NCBI RefSeq assembly: GCF_000559085.1
Contig: NZ_JALN02000001.1
Location: 1,116,001 to 1,180,000, forward strand
Length of the DNA stretch: 64,000 nt
From: Mycolicibacterium aromaticivorans JS19b1 = JCM 16368
GTDB taxonomy: Bacteria; Actinomycetota; Actinomycetes; Mycobacteriales; Mycobacteriaceae
Direction of reading: 5' to 3'
Part shown: positions 15,335 through 24,458 of the stretch, piece by piece
Position numbering within the stretch: position 1 is the first letter of the stretch
Layout: every line of letters begins with the position of its first letter
Notes under the pieces: model-generated
What the model was told of the DNA's origin: nothing
What the model saw: only the letters and a program-made list of their open reading frames with translations
The model's database searches: none
Position numbers and translations under genes: made by a program

Positions 15335-16140
15335 CGGATCGTCACCCCGGCGTCAACCTTGAGTTCCTGGCCTGTCACGTAACGGGCTTCGTCGGATACC
15401 AGGTACAGGACAGCGTTGCTGATGTCGACCGGCTCGGCCATCACAATCGGCAGGGCATTGAGGAAGATCGGCACCAGGTCGGGTCGGCGTTCACCCAACA
15501 GCTCGTGCAGAGATTCGGGCCGCATACCGGTCTCTACCCCGGTCGGGTGCACGGTGTTGACCCGAACATTCACCGCCGCAAGCTCATTGGCGAGCGCTCG
15601 ACTCAGGCCCACGACACCATGCTTGGACGCCGTATAGGGCAGATGCAGCGGGGTCCCTTTCAATCCGGCGGCCGAACTGATGTTGACCAGGCTCCCACCC
15701 TCATCCACCAGGTGGGGCAGGGCGGCGGCGCACGTGTTCCACGTGCCGATCAGGTTGACATCCAGCACTGTTCGCCACTGCTCAGGCGTGGTGGTGTCCC
15801 AGGTGCCCACCGTGAGCACGCCAGCGTTGGACACCGCCGCGTCCAGACCTCCGAGTTGCGCCACCCCGTCGTCGACCGCCGCGGCCAGCGCTGCGGCGTC
15901 GCGCACGTCGACCACATGGATGACGGCGCGCCGGTTGTGCTGTTCGACGAGCCGTGCCGTCTCCTGCAGGTCGTCGCGCGAGGACAGCGGATACTCCAAC
16001 TCCGGCAACGACTCACAGATGTCCACCAGAATCAGGTCGGCACCCTCTTCGGCCAGCCGCACGGCATGGCTGCGGCCCATCCCGCGGGCAGCCCCGGTGA
16101 CCAGGACCCGTTTACCGGTGACCCGTCCAGTATATGTCAC
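15331..16140 (-). CDS. Mycofactocin-type short-chain dehydrogenase (2)
   Basis: This 269-residue SDR has the N-terminal 'VLVTGAARGMGRSHAVRLA', 'LILVDIC' plus the subfamily insert, catalytic 'NISSAAG' Ser and 'PYTASKHGVVG' Tyr/Lys. The RG-G-RSHAVRLAEEGAD signature again points to the mycofactocin-coupled group (carveol-dehydrogenase-like). It starts at GTG 16140, 8 bp after the upstream SDR stop, and overlaps the CMD-domain gene by 4 bp, so the two are in one operon controlled from the promoter near 17000. Confidence 0.85.
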   Translation of the reverse strand: MTYTGRVTGKRVLVTGAARGMGRSHAVRLAEEGADLILVDICESLPELEYPLSSRDDLQETARLVEQHNRRAVIHVVDVRDAAALAAAVDDGVAQLGGLDAAVSNAGVLTVGTWDTTTPEQWRTVLDVNLIGTWNTCAAALPHLVDEGGSLVNISSAAGLKGTPLHLPYTASKHGVVGLSRALANELAAVNVRVNTVHPTGVETGMRPESLHELLGERRPDLVPIFLNALPIVMAEPVDISNAVLYLVSDEARYVTGQELKVDAGVTIR

Positions 16141-16148
16141 GTGAGTTC

Positions 16149-16979
16149 CTAGAGTTTGTTGGTGAACCCGGCGTCGACGGGCAACGTCACCCCGGTGACG
16201 TACTTGGCCTCATCGCTGACCAGGTAGGCGATCGCCGCGCTGATGTCCTCTGGTTCGAGGAGGTCGACCGGCATGGGGTTCTGCAGGTGCGGTCCGCCGT
16301 CGGGGTAGTTCTCCAGAAAGGCGGTCATCGCGGGATTGACGGCCATCATGGTGCGTACCGCGGTGGGATGCACGGTGTTGACCCGAATACTTTGCGGCGC
16401 AAGCGCATTGGACAACGTCCGCATCAGTCCGACGAGCCCGTGTTTGGAGGCCGCGTATCCCAGCCCGCCGCCTTGCAGTCCGCCGAATCCCCGCAGTCCG
16501 GCAGTCGAGCTGGTGAACACGATCGACCCGCCCCGTTGCCCGGCGACCAGGTGCGGGATCGCGGCCTTGGCGGTGTGGAACGCACCGACCAGATTCACGT
16601 TCAGCACATCGGTCCACTGTTCGAGCTCTTCGTCGATCGTCAACTCGCGGAAGGCCATGGTGGCGATGCCGGCGTTGGCGCACACGATGTCGAGGCGGCC
16701 GAACTGATCGACGCCGGCATCCAGCGCAGCTTTCACCGCGTGGAAGTCGCGGACGTCGGCGACCGAGGCAATCATCCTGCCCCCCTTGGCTTCCACCAAC
16801 TCGACCGTCTCGTCGAGTTCGGCGCGGCTGGCCATCGGATAACCGTTGGAAGGGATGTCGGCACAGATGTCCACACCGATGATGCCAGCGCCCTGCTCGG
16901 CGAGGCGAATCGCATGGCTGCGGCCCTGGCCACGAGCAACGCCGGTGATGAACGCGACCTTGCCGTCGAGAGATCTCAC
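16149..16979 (-). CDS. Mycofactocin-type short-chain dehydrogenase (3)
   Basis: This 276-residue SDR has 'VAFITGVARGQGRSHAIRLA', 'IIGVDIC' plus the insert, Ser in 'VFTSSTAG' and Tyr/Lys in 'GYAASKHGLVG'. It is the third member of the mycofactocin-coupled subfamily within 5 kb. It starts at GTG 16979, directly next to the tandem palindromes at 16997-17033, and is the first gene of the SDR-SDR-CMD-ALDH operon. Having three related dehydrogenases suggests successive or alternative alcohol oxidations. Confidence 0.85.
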   Translation of the reverse strand: MRSLDGKVAFITGVARGQGRSHAIRLAEQGAGIIGVDICADIPSNGYPMASRAELDETVELVEAKGGRMIASVADVRDFHAVKAALDAGVDQFGRLDIVCANAGIATMAFRELTIDEELEQWTDVLNVNLVGAFHTAKAAIPHLVAGQRGGSIVFTSSTAGLRGFGGLQGGGLGYAASKHGLVGLMRTLSNALAPQSIRVNTVHPTAVRTMMAVNPAMTAFLENYPDGGPHLQNPMPVDLLEPEDISAAIAYLVSDEAKYVTGVTLPVDAGFTNKL

Positions 16980-16996
16980 TTGTTCCGCCTCCGCCC

Positions 16997-17033
16997 AGTA
17001 ACCGTGTTACTGCGGTACGGTAACCGTGTTACT
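16997..17033. promoter_or_regulatory. Two tandem palindromic operators for the second TetR
   Basis: AGTAACCGTGTTACT (16997-17011) is a 6-bp perfect inverted repeat around CGT. GGTAACCGTGTTACT (17019-17033) repeats it with one change. The centres are 22 bp apart, two helical turns, so two dimers could bind the same DNA face. The block fills the short divergent gap between the SDR operon (start 16979) and the TetR gene (start 17054). Confidence 0.75.
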
Positions 17034-17053
17034 CGGCTAGGGCAAGGGGATTC

Positions 17054-17647
17054 GTGGACAAGACCGAGAAAGCGATCGATACCGTGGTCGACGGACGTGA
17101 CCGCATCATCGACATCGTCGTCGAGATCCTCGAGACGCAGGGATACGACGCCGTTCAGCTGCGCGAGGTCGCCCGGCGCTCGCGCACCTCGCTCACCACG
17201 ATTTACAAGCGCTACCCCACCCGCGACCACCTGATCCTCACCGCCCTCGAGTCATGGATGGACGAGCACCGGTACGCGGGCCTCGGTGTCCAGCACCACG
17301 ATCCCGACGAGTCGGTCTACGACGGCATGATGCGCGTCCTGCGAACCATCTTCGAGCCGTGGGAACGACATCCCGAGATGCTCAAGGCCTACTACCGCTC
17401 CCGATCGGCCACCGGGCGCGAACTGCTGCTGCATCGCGGGCTCGACAACGTCGTCCCCGCAGCGATGGAAGTGCTCGACGGCGTCGACGAGGACTTCGTC
17501 GCCGATCTCGACACCGTCTTGGCCACCGTCATTTTCGGCCTGTCCGGACGCTTTGCCGCCGGCGAGATCGCCATCACCGACATCCTGCCCACCATCGAAC
17601 GGACGGTCCGGTGGTTCACCGCCGGCTACGAGGCGAGCCGTCGGTAG
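17054..17647 (+). CDS. TetR-family repressor of the SDR-SDR-CMD-ALDH operon
   Basis: This 197-residue regulator has an N-terminal helix-turn-helix ('LREVARRSRTSLTTIYKRY', landmark) and a helical C-terminal domain. It starts at GTG 17054 with a good AAGGGGA ribosome site. The two palindromes immediately upstream are its likely operators, which would give autorepression and repression of the divergent operon. The operator sequence is unrelated to that of the TetR at 11527, so the island has two separate regulatory circuits. fadB4 follows 38 bp later on the same strand. Confidence 0.84.
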   Translation: MDKTEKAIDTVVDGRDRIIDIVVEILETQGYDAVQLREVARRSRTSLTTIYKRYPTRDHLILTALESWMDEHRYAGLGVQHHDPDESVYDGMMRVLRTIFEPWERHPEMLKAYYRSRSATGRELLLHRGLDNVVPAAMEVLDGVDEDFVADLDTVLATVIFGLSGRFAAGEIAITDILPTIERTVRWFTAGYEASRR

Positions 17648-17685
17648 CCGGTCTGTGGCACGTCGGTGGGCGCTACCGTCGTGGC

Positions 17686-18684
17686 ATGGATTCTTATCAG
17701 GCACTGTTGGCCCGCCAGGACGGCGATCAGATCACCGCGTCGATCGAGACACTCGACGCCTCCGAACTTCCGCCCGGCGACGTGACGATCCGGGTCGCCT
17801 ATTCCAGCGTCAACTACAAGGACGCGCTCGCGCTGACCCCGCGCGGCGGAGTCGTCCGGGACTATCCGATCGTGCCGGGCATCGACCTCACCGGTGAGGT
17901 CGTGGAGTCCGGCTCCCCCGACTTCGCCGTCGGCGATCAGGTCCTGGCGCACGGCTACGCGATCGGCACCGGCCACCACGGCGGCTACGCCGAGTACGTT
18001 CGACTGCCCGCCGATCAGGTTGTCGCCTTGGGCTCGCTGACACCGCGGGAAGGCGCGGCGATCGGAACCGCAGGCTTCACGGCCGCGCTGAGCGTCGAGG
18101 CCCTGATCGCCCATGGCATCACTCCCCAGGACGGCCCGATCGTCGTCACCGGCGCAACCGGCGGTGTCGGGTCGGTCAGTGTGGACCTGCTGGCGGCCGC
18201 CGGATTTCAGGTGGTGGCCTCCACCGGCAAGGTCGAGGCGGCCGACCATCTCAAGGCCCTCGGCGCCGCGGACGTCATCCCACGCCTGCCCGCAGACCCC
18301 GACGCGAAGCCGCGCCCGCTGGGCAGGGCGCGCTGGGCGGGTGCCGTCGACTGCGTCGGCGGGGCCACCCTGGCCGATGTGATCAGCACGCTGGAATACG
18401 GGGGCGCGGTGGCGGCCAGCGGGCTGACTGGTGGCCCGGGACTCAATACGACGGTGTTGCCGTTCATATTGCGCGGGGTGTCACTGCTGGGCATCGACTC
18501 GGTGCTGCTGCCCATCGGTCCGCGCCGCGGGCTGTGGAAGCGTCTGGGCGGTGAGCGCAAGCCGCGCCACCTCGACGATGTCACCCACGAGGTCGACGTC
18601 AAGGACGTCATCGACGTGATCGACCAGGTGCGGGCCGGCAAGTACTCGGGCCGTGCGGTGGTGCGGGTCGCCGGCGGCTTCTGA
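17686..18684 (+). CDS. fadB4: Medium-chain reductase of the YhdH/acrylyl-CoA reductase type, FadB4
   Basis: This zinc-free MDR enzyme of about 332 residues has an N-terminal GroES-like domain ('SSVNYKDALALTPRG', 'PIVPGIDLTGEV') and a Rossmann domain with 'VTGATGGVGSVSV'. It belongs to the YhdH group, which reduces acrylyl-CoA or quinone-like enones with NADPH. It corresponds to M. tuberculosis Rv3141 (FadB4), next after fadE23 there; here the accessory island separates them. It ends at a strong terminator shared with fbpB. Confidence 0.87.
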   Translation: MDSYQALLARQDGDQITASIETLDASELPPGDVTIRVAYSSVNYKDALALTPRGGVVRDYPIVPGIDLTGEVVESGSPDFAVGDQVLAHGYAIGTGHHGGYAEYVRLPADQVVALGSLTPREGAAIGTAGFTAALSVEALIAHGITPQDGPIVVTGATGGVGSVSVDLLAAAGFQVVASTGKVEAADHLKALGAADVIPRLPADPDAKPRPLGRARWAGAVDCVGGATLADVISTLEYGGAVAASGLTGGPGLNTTVLPFILRGVSLLGIDSVLLPIGPRRGLWKRLGGERKPRHLDDVTHEVDVKDVIDVIDQVRAGKYSGRAVVRVAGGF

Positions 18685-18695
18685 ACACGAACAAC

Positions 18696-18731
18696 AAAGC
18701 GGGCCACCGGTTTTCGCCGGTGGCCCGCTTT
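18696..18731. terminator. Bidirectional hairpin terminator
   Basis: A perfect 15-bp stem beginning AAAGCGGGCCACCGG, with a 6-base loop (TTTTCG), lies between the convergent stops of fadB4 and fbpB. The stem ends in AAA on one side and TTT on the other, so it can act for both genes. Confidence 0.85.
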
Positions 18732-18744
18732 CTCGACTGCTAAG

Positions 18745-19824
<1,080 letters not shown>

Positions 19825-19861
19825 TTACCCAACTCATTGGTTGGGGGTTGTCATGGGGTGG

Positions 19862-19888
19862 AACGAAAACTAATGTCACTTTTAGTTT
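19862..19888. promoter_or_regulatory. 27-bp operator-like element, copy 1
   Basis: This AT-rich element contains AACTAA (19868-19873), a 7-bp centre and TTTAGTT, an imperfect inverted repeat. It lies 39 bp before the ATG at 19928. A second element at 25890-25916 matches it at 23 of 27 positions. It sits in the divergent region between fbpB and the dioxygenase-like gene and is probably a TetR operator. Confidence 0.7.
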
Positions 19889-19927
19889 TTCGCCGACTCC
19901 AGCTCGACGCCGATCTCGGGAGATTCC

Positions 19928-21043
19928 ATGGAATCGTTCACTCACCTGCGCAAAGGCACCACACCGCGGCGAATCCACGCCGATCTCGACGGCCTCAAAG
20001 ACGACGAACTGGGCCGGGGTGGATTCACCGGCCGCACCGCCAACATCTACCGCCGTAACGATCCCACGACATTTCGTGCCAACGGCCCCCTGTGTCCGCT
20101 CGATCTGTTGTCCAGTGAGCTCAAACCGGGCGATGCGACCGACCCCGCCGGCGCTCCCCTGCTGCTTTTCTCCAATGACGACTGCCGCATCTCACTGAGC
20201 CGGCGCGAGGCAGCCATGCCGTTCTATGCCCGCTACGTCGACGGTGACCTGCTGTCCTTCGTCCATGAGGGCAGCGGTCGCCTGGAAACCGAGTTCGGCC
20301 CGTTGGACTATCGCACCGGCGACTGGATCTACGTCCCGAAGGCCTGCACGTGGCGGCAGATACCGTCCTCGCCGAGCACCTGGCTGATGATCGAGGCCAC
20401 CGACGAGTTCCGGGTGCCGCCGGCCGGCCCCCTGGGGCGGCACTGGCCCTTCGACCCGTCCCAGGCCGTTGTGCCGCACCCGGCCCCCATCGACGACGGC
20501 GACGGTCCGCACACCGACGGAGAGTACGAGGTGCGGCTGTATCACCGCCCGATCGACGGCGTGGAGACCACGACCCTGCGCTATCCGCACAACCCGATCG
20601 ACGTCGAAGGCTGGCGCGGTGACAACTACGCCTTCACCTTCAACATCGATGACTACAACGTCATCACCTCCGACAGCGTGCACCTGCCCCCGATGGTCCA
20701 CCTGTTCATGGAGGCGACGGGTGTCTACGTGTGCAACTTCTTGCCGAAGCCGGCCGAATCGGTGCCCGGCACCGAACGCACGCCCTGGTATCACCGCAAC
20801 GTCGACTTCGACGAGATCGCTTTCTTCCACGGCGGCTCGCTCTACGGCATCCCGATGCCACCCGGACTGATCAGCCACGCTCCGCAGGGCGTGCACCACG
20901 GGGCGCCGGAGAAGGCCCGCGAACGAGCCCGGCGAAAGTTCGACGATTTCACCCGCGTGGACTGGAAGGTCATCGCGATCGACACCCGGAGACGATTGGT
21001 GCCGTCACCCGAAGTTCTGGCCAACGATTTGGGGCAACACTGA
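19928..21043 (+). CDS. Homogentisate 1,2-dioxygenase-like protein
   Basis: This 371-residue cupin-fold protein follows the homogentisate dioxygenase pattern. Iron-ligand candidates are His289 and Glu296 in 'WYHRNVDFDE' and His324 in 'GVHHGAP'. Upstream are 'VDGDLLSFVHEGSG' and 'YRTGDWIYVP', the cupin motifs seen in HmgA proteins. Family members cleave an aromatic ring of homogentisate or similar gentisate-type compounds with O2. It is the first gene of a co-directional set with the hydrolase, CoA transferase and lyase, so it probably feeds a ring-cleavage product to them. The operator-like element lies just upstream. Confidence 0.78.
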   Translation: MESFTHLRKGTTPRRIHADLDGLKDDELGRGGFTGRTANIYRRNDPTTFRANGPLCPLDLLSSELKPGDATDPAGAPLLLFSNDDCRISLSRREAAMPFYARYVDGDLLSFVHEGSGRLETEFGPLDYRTGDWIYVPKACTWRQIPSSPSTWLMIEATDEFRVPPAGPLGRHWPFDPSQAVVPHPAPIDDGDGPHTDGEYEVRLYHRPIDGVETTTLRYPHNPIDVEGWRGDNYAFTFNIDDYNVITSDSVHLPPMVHLFMEATGVYVCNFLPKPAESVPGTERTPWYHRNVDFDEIAFFHGGSLYGIPMPPGLISHAPQGVHHGAPEKARERARRKFDDFTRVDWKVIAIDTRRRLVPSPEVLANDLGQH

Positions 21044-22227
21044 TGGTCACGCCGGTCAAGCGCGCCTACGAGCGCATCCCGTATCTGATTGCCTACCAGA
21101 ACACTTCAGCCGTCCGAGACGTCTACGGCGGGGTCGCTGAGCTGGTCGTGCTGGAGAGCTACCTGCTCAAGCCCACCACCCCGTCGGACACCGTGCTGGT
21201 CTTCATGCACCCGATCGGCGGTGGCGCCTACCTGCCGATGATCAACGCGCTGGCGCGGGCCGGGCATCACGTCATCTACTGCAACAGCCGCTTCCGGGGC
21301 ACCGACTCAGGACTACTGATGGAGAAGGTGGTCGAGGATCTCGGCGAATGCATCAAGGACGCCAAGAATCGGCTGGGCTACTCCAAGGTGGTTCTGGCGG
21401 GGTGGAGTGGCGGCGGCTCATTGTCGGTGTTCTATCAGCAGCAGGCACAACACCCGACGATCACCGCCAGCCCGTCCGGTGACGGTCCGGATCTGACCAA
21501 GCTCGGACTGTTGCCCGCCGACGGCATCATGCTGCTGGCCGCGCACATCAGCAGGCACGGCACGATGACCGAGTGGATGGACGCCTCCATCCTCGACGAG
21601 AGCGACCCGACCAAGCGGGATCCCGATCTCGACCTGTACAACCCGGACAACCCCAATCAGCCGCCCTACACCCCGGAATTCCTGGAGCGCTACCACCAGG
21701 CGCAGATCGCCCGAAACCGGCGAATCACCAAGTGGGTCAAAGAAAAACTAGCGGCACTGTCCGAACAAGGACGGCCGGACGACGAGTTCTGTTTCGTCGT
21801 GCACGGCACGATGGCCGACCCGCGCTGGCTCGACCCGACCGTCGACCCCAACGAGCGCGCACCCGGCACCTGCTATCTGGGCGATCCGCAGGTGGTCAAT
21901 ATGAGCCCCGTGGGGCTGGCACGGTTCTGCACCCTGCGCAGCTGGCTGTCACAGTGGAGCTATGACGACGCCAACGGTGACGCCGTGAAGGCCGGCCCGG
22001 ACATCGCGGTGCCGGCACTGGTCATCGGCAACCTCGCCGACGACGCCTGCACGCCCAGCCACACCCGCCGGCTCTTCGAGGCCATCGGGCATCCCGACAA
22101 GGAGATGCACGAAATCCCCGGCGCCAACCACTACTACTCCGGGCCCGACCAGAAGGAGACGCTGCGCCAGGCCGTCGGGATCGTCACCGATTGGCTGGTT
22201 CGGCATGACTTCGCCAAGGCCGACTGA
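21043..22227 (+). CDS. Alpha/beta hydrolase
   Basis: This 394-residue hydrolase has nucleophile elbow 'LAGWSGGGSLS', an N-terminal 'VFMHPIGGGAYLPM' oxyanion loop, and a late 'GANHYYSGP' His region with 'NLADDACTPSHT' carrying an acid residue. It has an insertion of about 90 residues in the cap region ('DPDLDLYNPDNPNQ'). It probably hydrolyses an ester, lactone or C-C bond of the ring-cleavage product in the cytoplasm. It starts at an ATG overlapping the dioxygenase TGA by 1 base (TGATG). Confidence 0.78.
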   Translation: MVTPVKRAYERIPYLIAYQNTSAVRDVYGGVAELVVLESYLLKPTTPSDTVLVFMHPIGGGAYLPMINALARAGHHVIYCNSRFRGTDSGLLMEKVVEDLGECIKDAKNRLGYSKVVLAGWSGGGSLSVFYQQQAQHPTITASPSGDGPDLTKLGLLPADGIMLLAAHISRHGTMTEWMDASILDESDPTKRDPDLDLYNPDNPNQPPYTPEFLERYHQAQIARNRRITKWVKEKLAALSEQGRPDDEFCFVVHGTMADPRWLDPTVDPNERAPGTCYLGDPQVVNMSPVGLARFCTLRSWLSQWSYDDANGDAVKAGPDIAVPALVIGNLADDACTPSHTRRLFEAIGHPDKEMHEIPGANHYYSGPDQKETLRQAVGIVTDWLVRHDFAKAD

Positions 22228-22229
22228 CC

Positions 22230-23540
22230 GTGACCTCCGGCGGGCAGGAGCGCAGCGACCCGGGAATTGTTTCCGGCGGGCAGGAGCGCAGCGACCCGGG
22301 AATTGTTTCCGGAGGGCAGGAGCGCAGCGACCCGGGAATTGTTTCCGGTCCGCTTGACGGCATCCGGGTCGTCGAGGTCGGCACGCTTATCTCCGGACCG
22401 TTCGCCGGGCGGCTGCTCGGCGACATGGGCGCCGAGGTGATCAAGGTCGAACCGCCGGGAGCTCCCGACCCGCTGCGCACCTGGGGTCAGGCCGAGTTGG
22501 ACGGCCACCACTTCTTTTGGACGGTGCACGCCCGCAACAAGAAGGCCGTCACCCTCAACCTGCGGGACGCCCGGGGCCGCGACCTGTTCCTCGATCTGGT
22601 CGAGCGCTCCGACATCATCGTCGAGAACTTCCGGCCCGGCACGCTGGAGAAGTGGGGCCTCGGTTACGACGTTCTGCGCGAACGCAATCGGGGCATCATC
22701 CTGGTCCGGGTGTCGGGTTACGGGCAGACCGGTCCGGAGTCGACGAAGGCCGGCTACGCCTCGGTCGCCGAGGCGGCCAGCGGGTTGCGGCACATGAACG
22801 GATTCCCCGGCGGACCGCCGCCGCGCCTGGCGCTGTCGCTCGGCGACAGCTTGGCCGGGATGTTCGCCGCACAGGGCGCGCTGGCGGCGCTGTACCGGCG
22901 GACCGTGACCGGTGAGGGACAGATCGTCGACGCGGCGCTGACCGAATCGTGTCTGGCGGTGCAGGAGTCGACGATTCCCGACTACGACATCGGCGGCGTG
23001 GTCCGCGGACCGTCGGGTACCCGACTGGAGGGCATCGCCCCGTCGAACATCTACCGCAGCGCCGACGGCAGCTGGGTGGTGATCGCCGCCAACCAGGACA
23101 CCGTCTTCCGGCGATTGTGCGCGGCTATGGGCCGGCCCGAGCTGGCCCAGGACGACCGGTTCGTCAATCATGTTGCGCGCGGCCGTAATCAGGACGAGCT
23201 TGACGCCATCATCGGCGACTGGGCGGCGGCCCGTGAGCCCGCCGACATCATCGAGACGCTGAGTGAAGCGGGCGTCATCAGCGGACCGATCAACACCGTC
23301 GCCGAGGTCGTCACCGACCCGCAGCTGCTGTCACGCGGCATGATCGCCGATCACTGGGACGAGCGCATCGGGCGCAATGTGAAGGGCCCCGGCGTGGTTC
23401 CGGTGTTGTCGGAGTCCCCCGGCACCATCCGATCCGCGGGCTCGTCGCGGCCGGGACAGCACAACAGTGAGGTGTACGGTGAACTTCTGGGCCTGCGGTC
23501 CGATGAGATCGCTGAGTTGGAGTCCCAGGGAGTGCTATGA
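22230..23540 (+). CDS. CaiB/BaiF family III CoA transferase with a repeated N-terminal tail
   Basis: This 436-residue protein transfers CoA from a donor acyl-CoA to an acid. The catalytic Asp206 is in 'LSLGDSLAG', and the Rossmann-like start 'LDGIRVVEVGTLISGPFAGR' follows at about residue 42. The family normally begins within a few residues of that point. Here a GTG at 22230 is followed by three exact-length 12-residue repeats (SGGQERSDPGIV). No usable start codon lies between the repeats and the domain. It begins 2 bp after the hydrolase stop and overlaps the lyase by 4 bp. Confidence 0.86.
   Translation: MTSGGQERSDPGIVSGGQERSDPGIVSGGQERSDPGIVSGPLDGIRVVEVGTLISGPFAGRLLGDMGAEVIKVEPPGAPDPLRTWGQAELDGHHFFWTVHARNKKAVTLNLRDARGRDLFLDLVERSDIIVENFRPGTLEKWGLGYDVLRERNRGIILVRVSGYGQTGPESTKAGYASVAEAASGLRHMNGFPGGPPPRLALSLGDSLAGMFAAQGALAALYRRTVTGEGQIVDAALTESCLAVQESTIPDYDIGGVVRGPSGTRLEGIAPSNIYRSADGSWVVIAANQDTVFRRLCAAMGRPELAQDDRFVNHVARGRNQDELDAIIGDWAAAREPADIIETLSEAGVISGPINTVAEVVTDPQLLSRGMIADHWDERIGRNVKGPGVVPVLSESPGTIRSAGSSRPGQHNSEVYGELLGLRSDEIAELESQGVL
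22236..22343 (+). repeat. Three 36-bp in-frame tandem repeats
   Basis: Three contiguous copies (22236-22271, 22272-22307, 22308-22343) differ only at single silent positions such as GGC/GGA. Each encodes 12 residues. There are no spacers. The unit contains GGAGCGCAGCGACCCGGG, a sequence type that is common in mycobacterial intergenic repeats. Confidence 0.95.
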
Positions 23541-24442
23541 GCGAGCTGCCCGGCCACGTCACGATCCGCGAGGTCGCCCTGCGCGACGGCCTGCAGATCG
23601 AAGACCCGATTCCGTTGTCCGCCAAGCTCGAACTGCTCGCAGCGATCGCCGCCACCGGCGTTCGGGAAGTCGAGGCGACGGCGTTTGTCTCCCCGTCGAA
23701 GGTGCCCGCCCTGGCTGACGCGCCGGAGTTGGCCGCCCACCTCGGCAGCTATCCCGACATCGAATTCTCCGCACTGGTGGCCAGTCCGAACGGCGCCAAG
23801 CGCGCCATCGCGGCCGGGCTGCGTTCCGTTGAATACGTGGTGTCGGCGGCCGACGCCCACAGTCGTGCCAACGTCGGGCGCAGCAGCGCGGACGCCACGG
23901 GCCAGATCGCCGACATCATCGCCATCGCTCATGACTCCGGAGTCAGCGTCGAGGTCATCATCGCCACCGCCTGGGACTGCCCCTTCGACGGCCCGACCCC
24001 GCCGCAGCGTGTCCTCGGCATCGTCGACGCGGCTTGCGAATTCGGCGCAGACCGGCTGGCCATCGCCGACACCATCGGCACCACCACGCCGGGGCGGGTC
24101 ACCGCGCTGATGAATCAGGTGAAGCCCCGCATCGGCGATCTGCCGCTGGGTGCCCACTTCCACAACACCCGCGGCGCCGGGTTGGCCAGCGCGTACGCGG
24201 CCGTCGCCGCCGGTGTGACGCGGCTCGACTCGTCGGTGGGCGGCCTGGGCGGCTGCCCGTTCGCGCCCGGGGCGAGCGGCAACATCGCCACCGAGGATCT
24301 CGTTTACCTGTTGCGCGACAGCGGAATCGGTGTCGACATCGACCTTCCCGCGGCGATCAGCGCGGCAGCCGTCGCGAGATCGGTGGTCGGCCACGATCTG
24401 CCCAGCGCACTGCTGCGCGCCGGCGACCGGATACTGAGCTGA
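23537..24442 (+). CDS. Hydroxymethylglutaryl-CoA lyase-like enzyme
   Basis: This 301-residue TIM-barrel lyase has 'VALRDGLQ' (metal-binding Arg-Asp), 'GAHFHNTRG' (metal-binding His pair) and the loop 'GGLGGCPFAPGASGNIATEDLVYLL' (landmark) with the catalytic Cys. It cleaves a 3-hydroxy-3-methylglutaryl-CoA-type compound to acetyl-CoA plus a keto acid. It overlaps the CoA transferase stop (ATGA), so the transferase may make its CoA-ester substrate. Confidence 0.87.
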   Translation: MSELPGHVTIREVALRDGLQIEDPIPLSAKLELLAAIAATGVREVEATAFVSPSKVPALADAPELAAHLGSYPDIEFSALVASPNGAKRAIAAGLRSVEYVVSAADAHSRANVGRSSADATGQIADIIAIAHDSGVSVEVIIATAWDCPFDGPTPPQRVLGIVDAACEFGADRLAIADTIGTTTPGRVTALMNQVKPRIGDLPLGAHFHNTRGAGLASAYAAVAAGVTRLDSSVGGLGGCPFAPGASGNIATEDLVYLLRDSGIGVDIDLPAAISAAAVARSVVGHDLPSALLRAGDRILS

Positions 24443-24458
24443 GCTGACACCGGGCCTC

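Noticed and set aside
5446..17647. Recent mobile-element insertion
   Set aside because: No transposase, integrase, terminal repeats or target duplication was seen; difference from M. tuberculosis could equally be gene loss there.
22236..22343. 36-bp repeats as a CRISPR array
   Set aside because: The unit length fits, but the copies are contiguous with no spacers, lie in a coding frame, and no cas genes are near.
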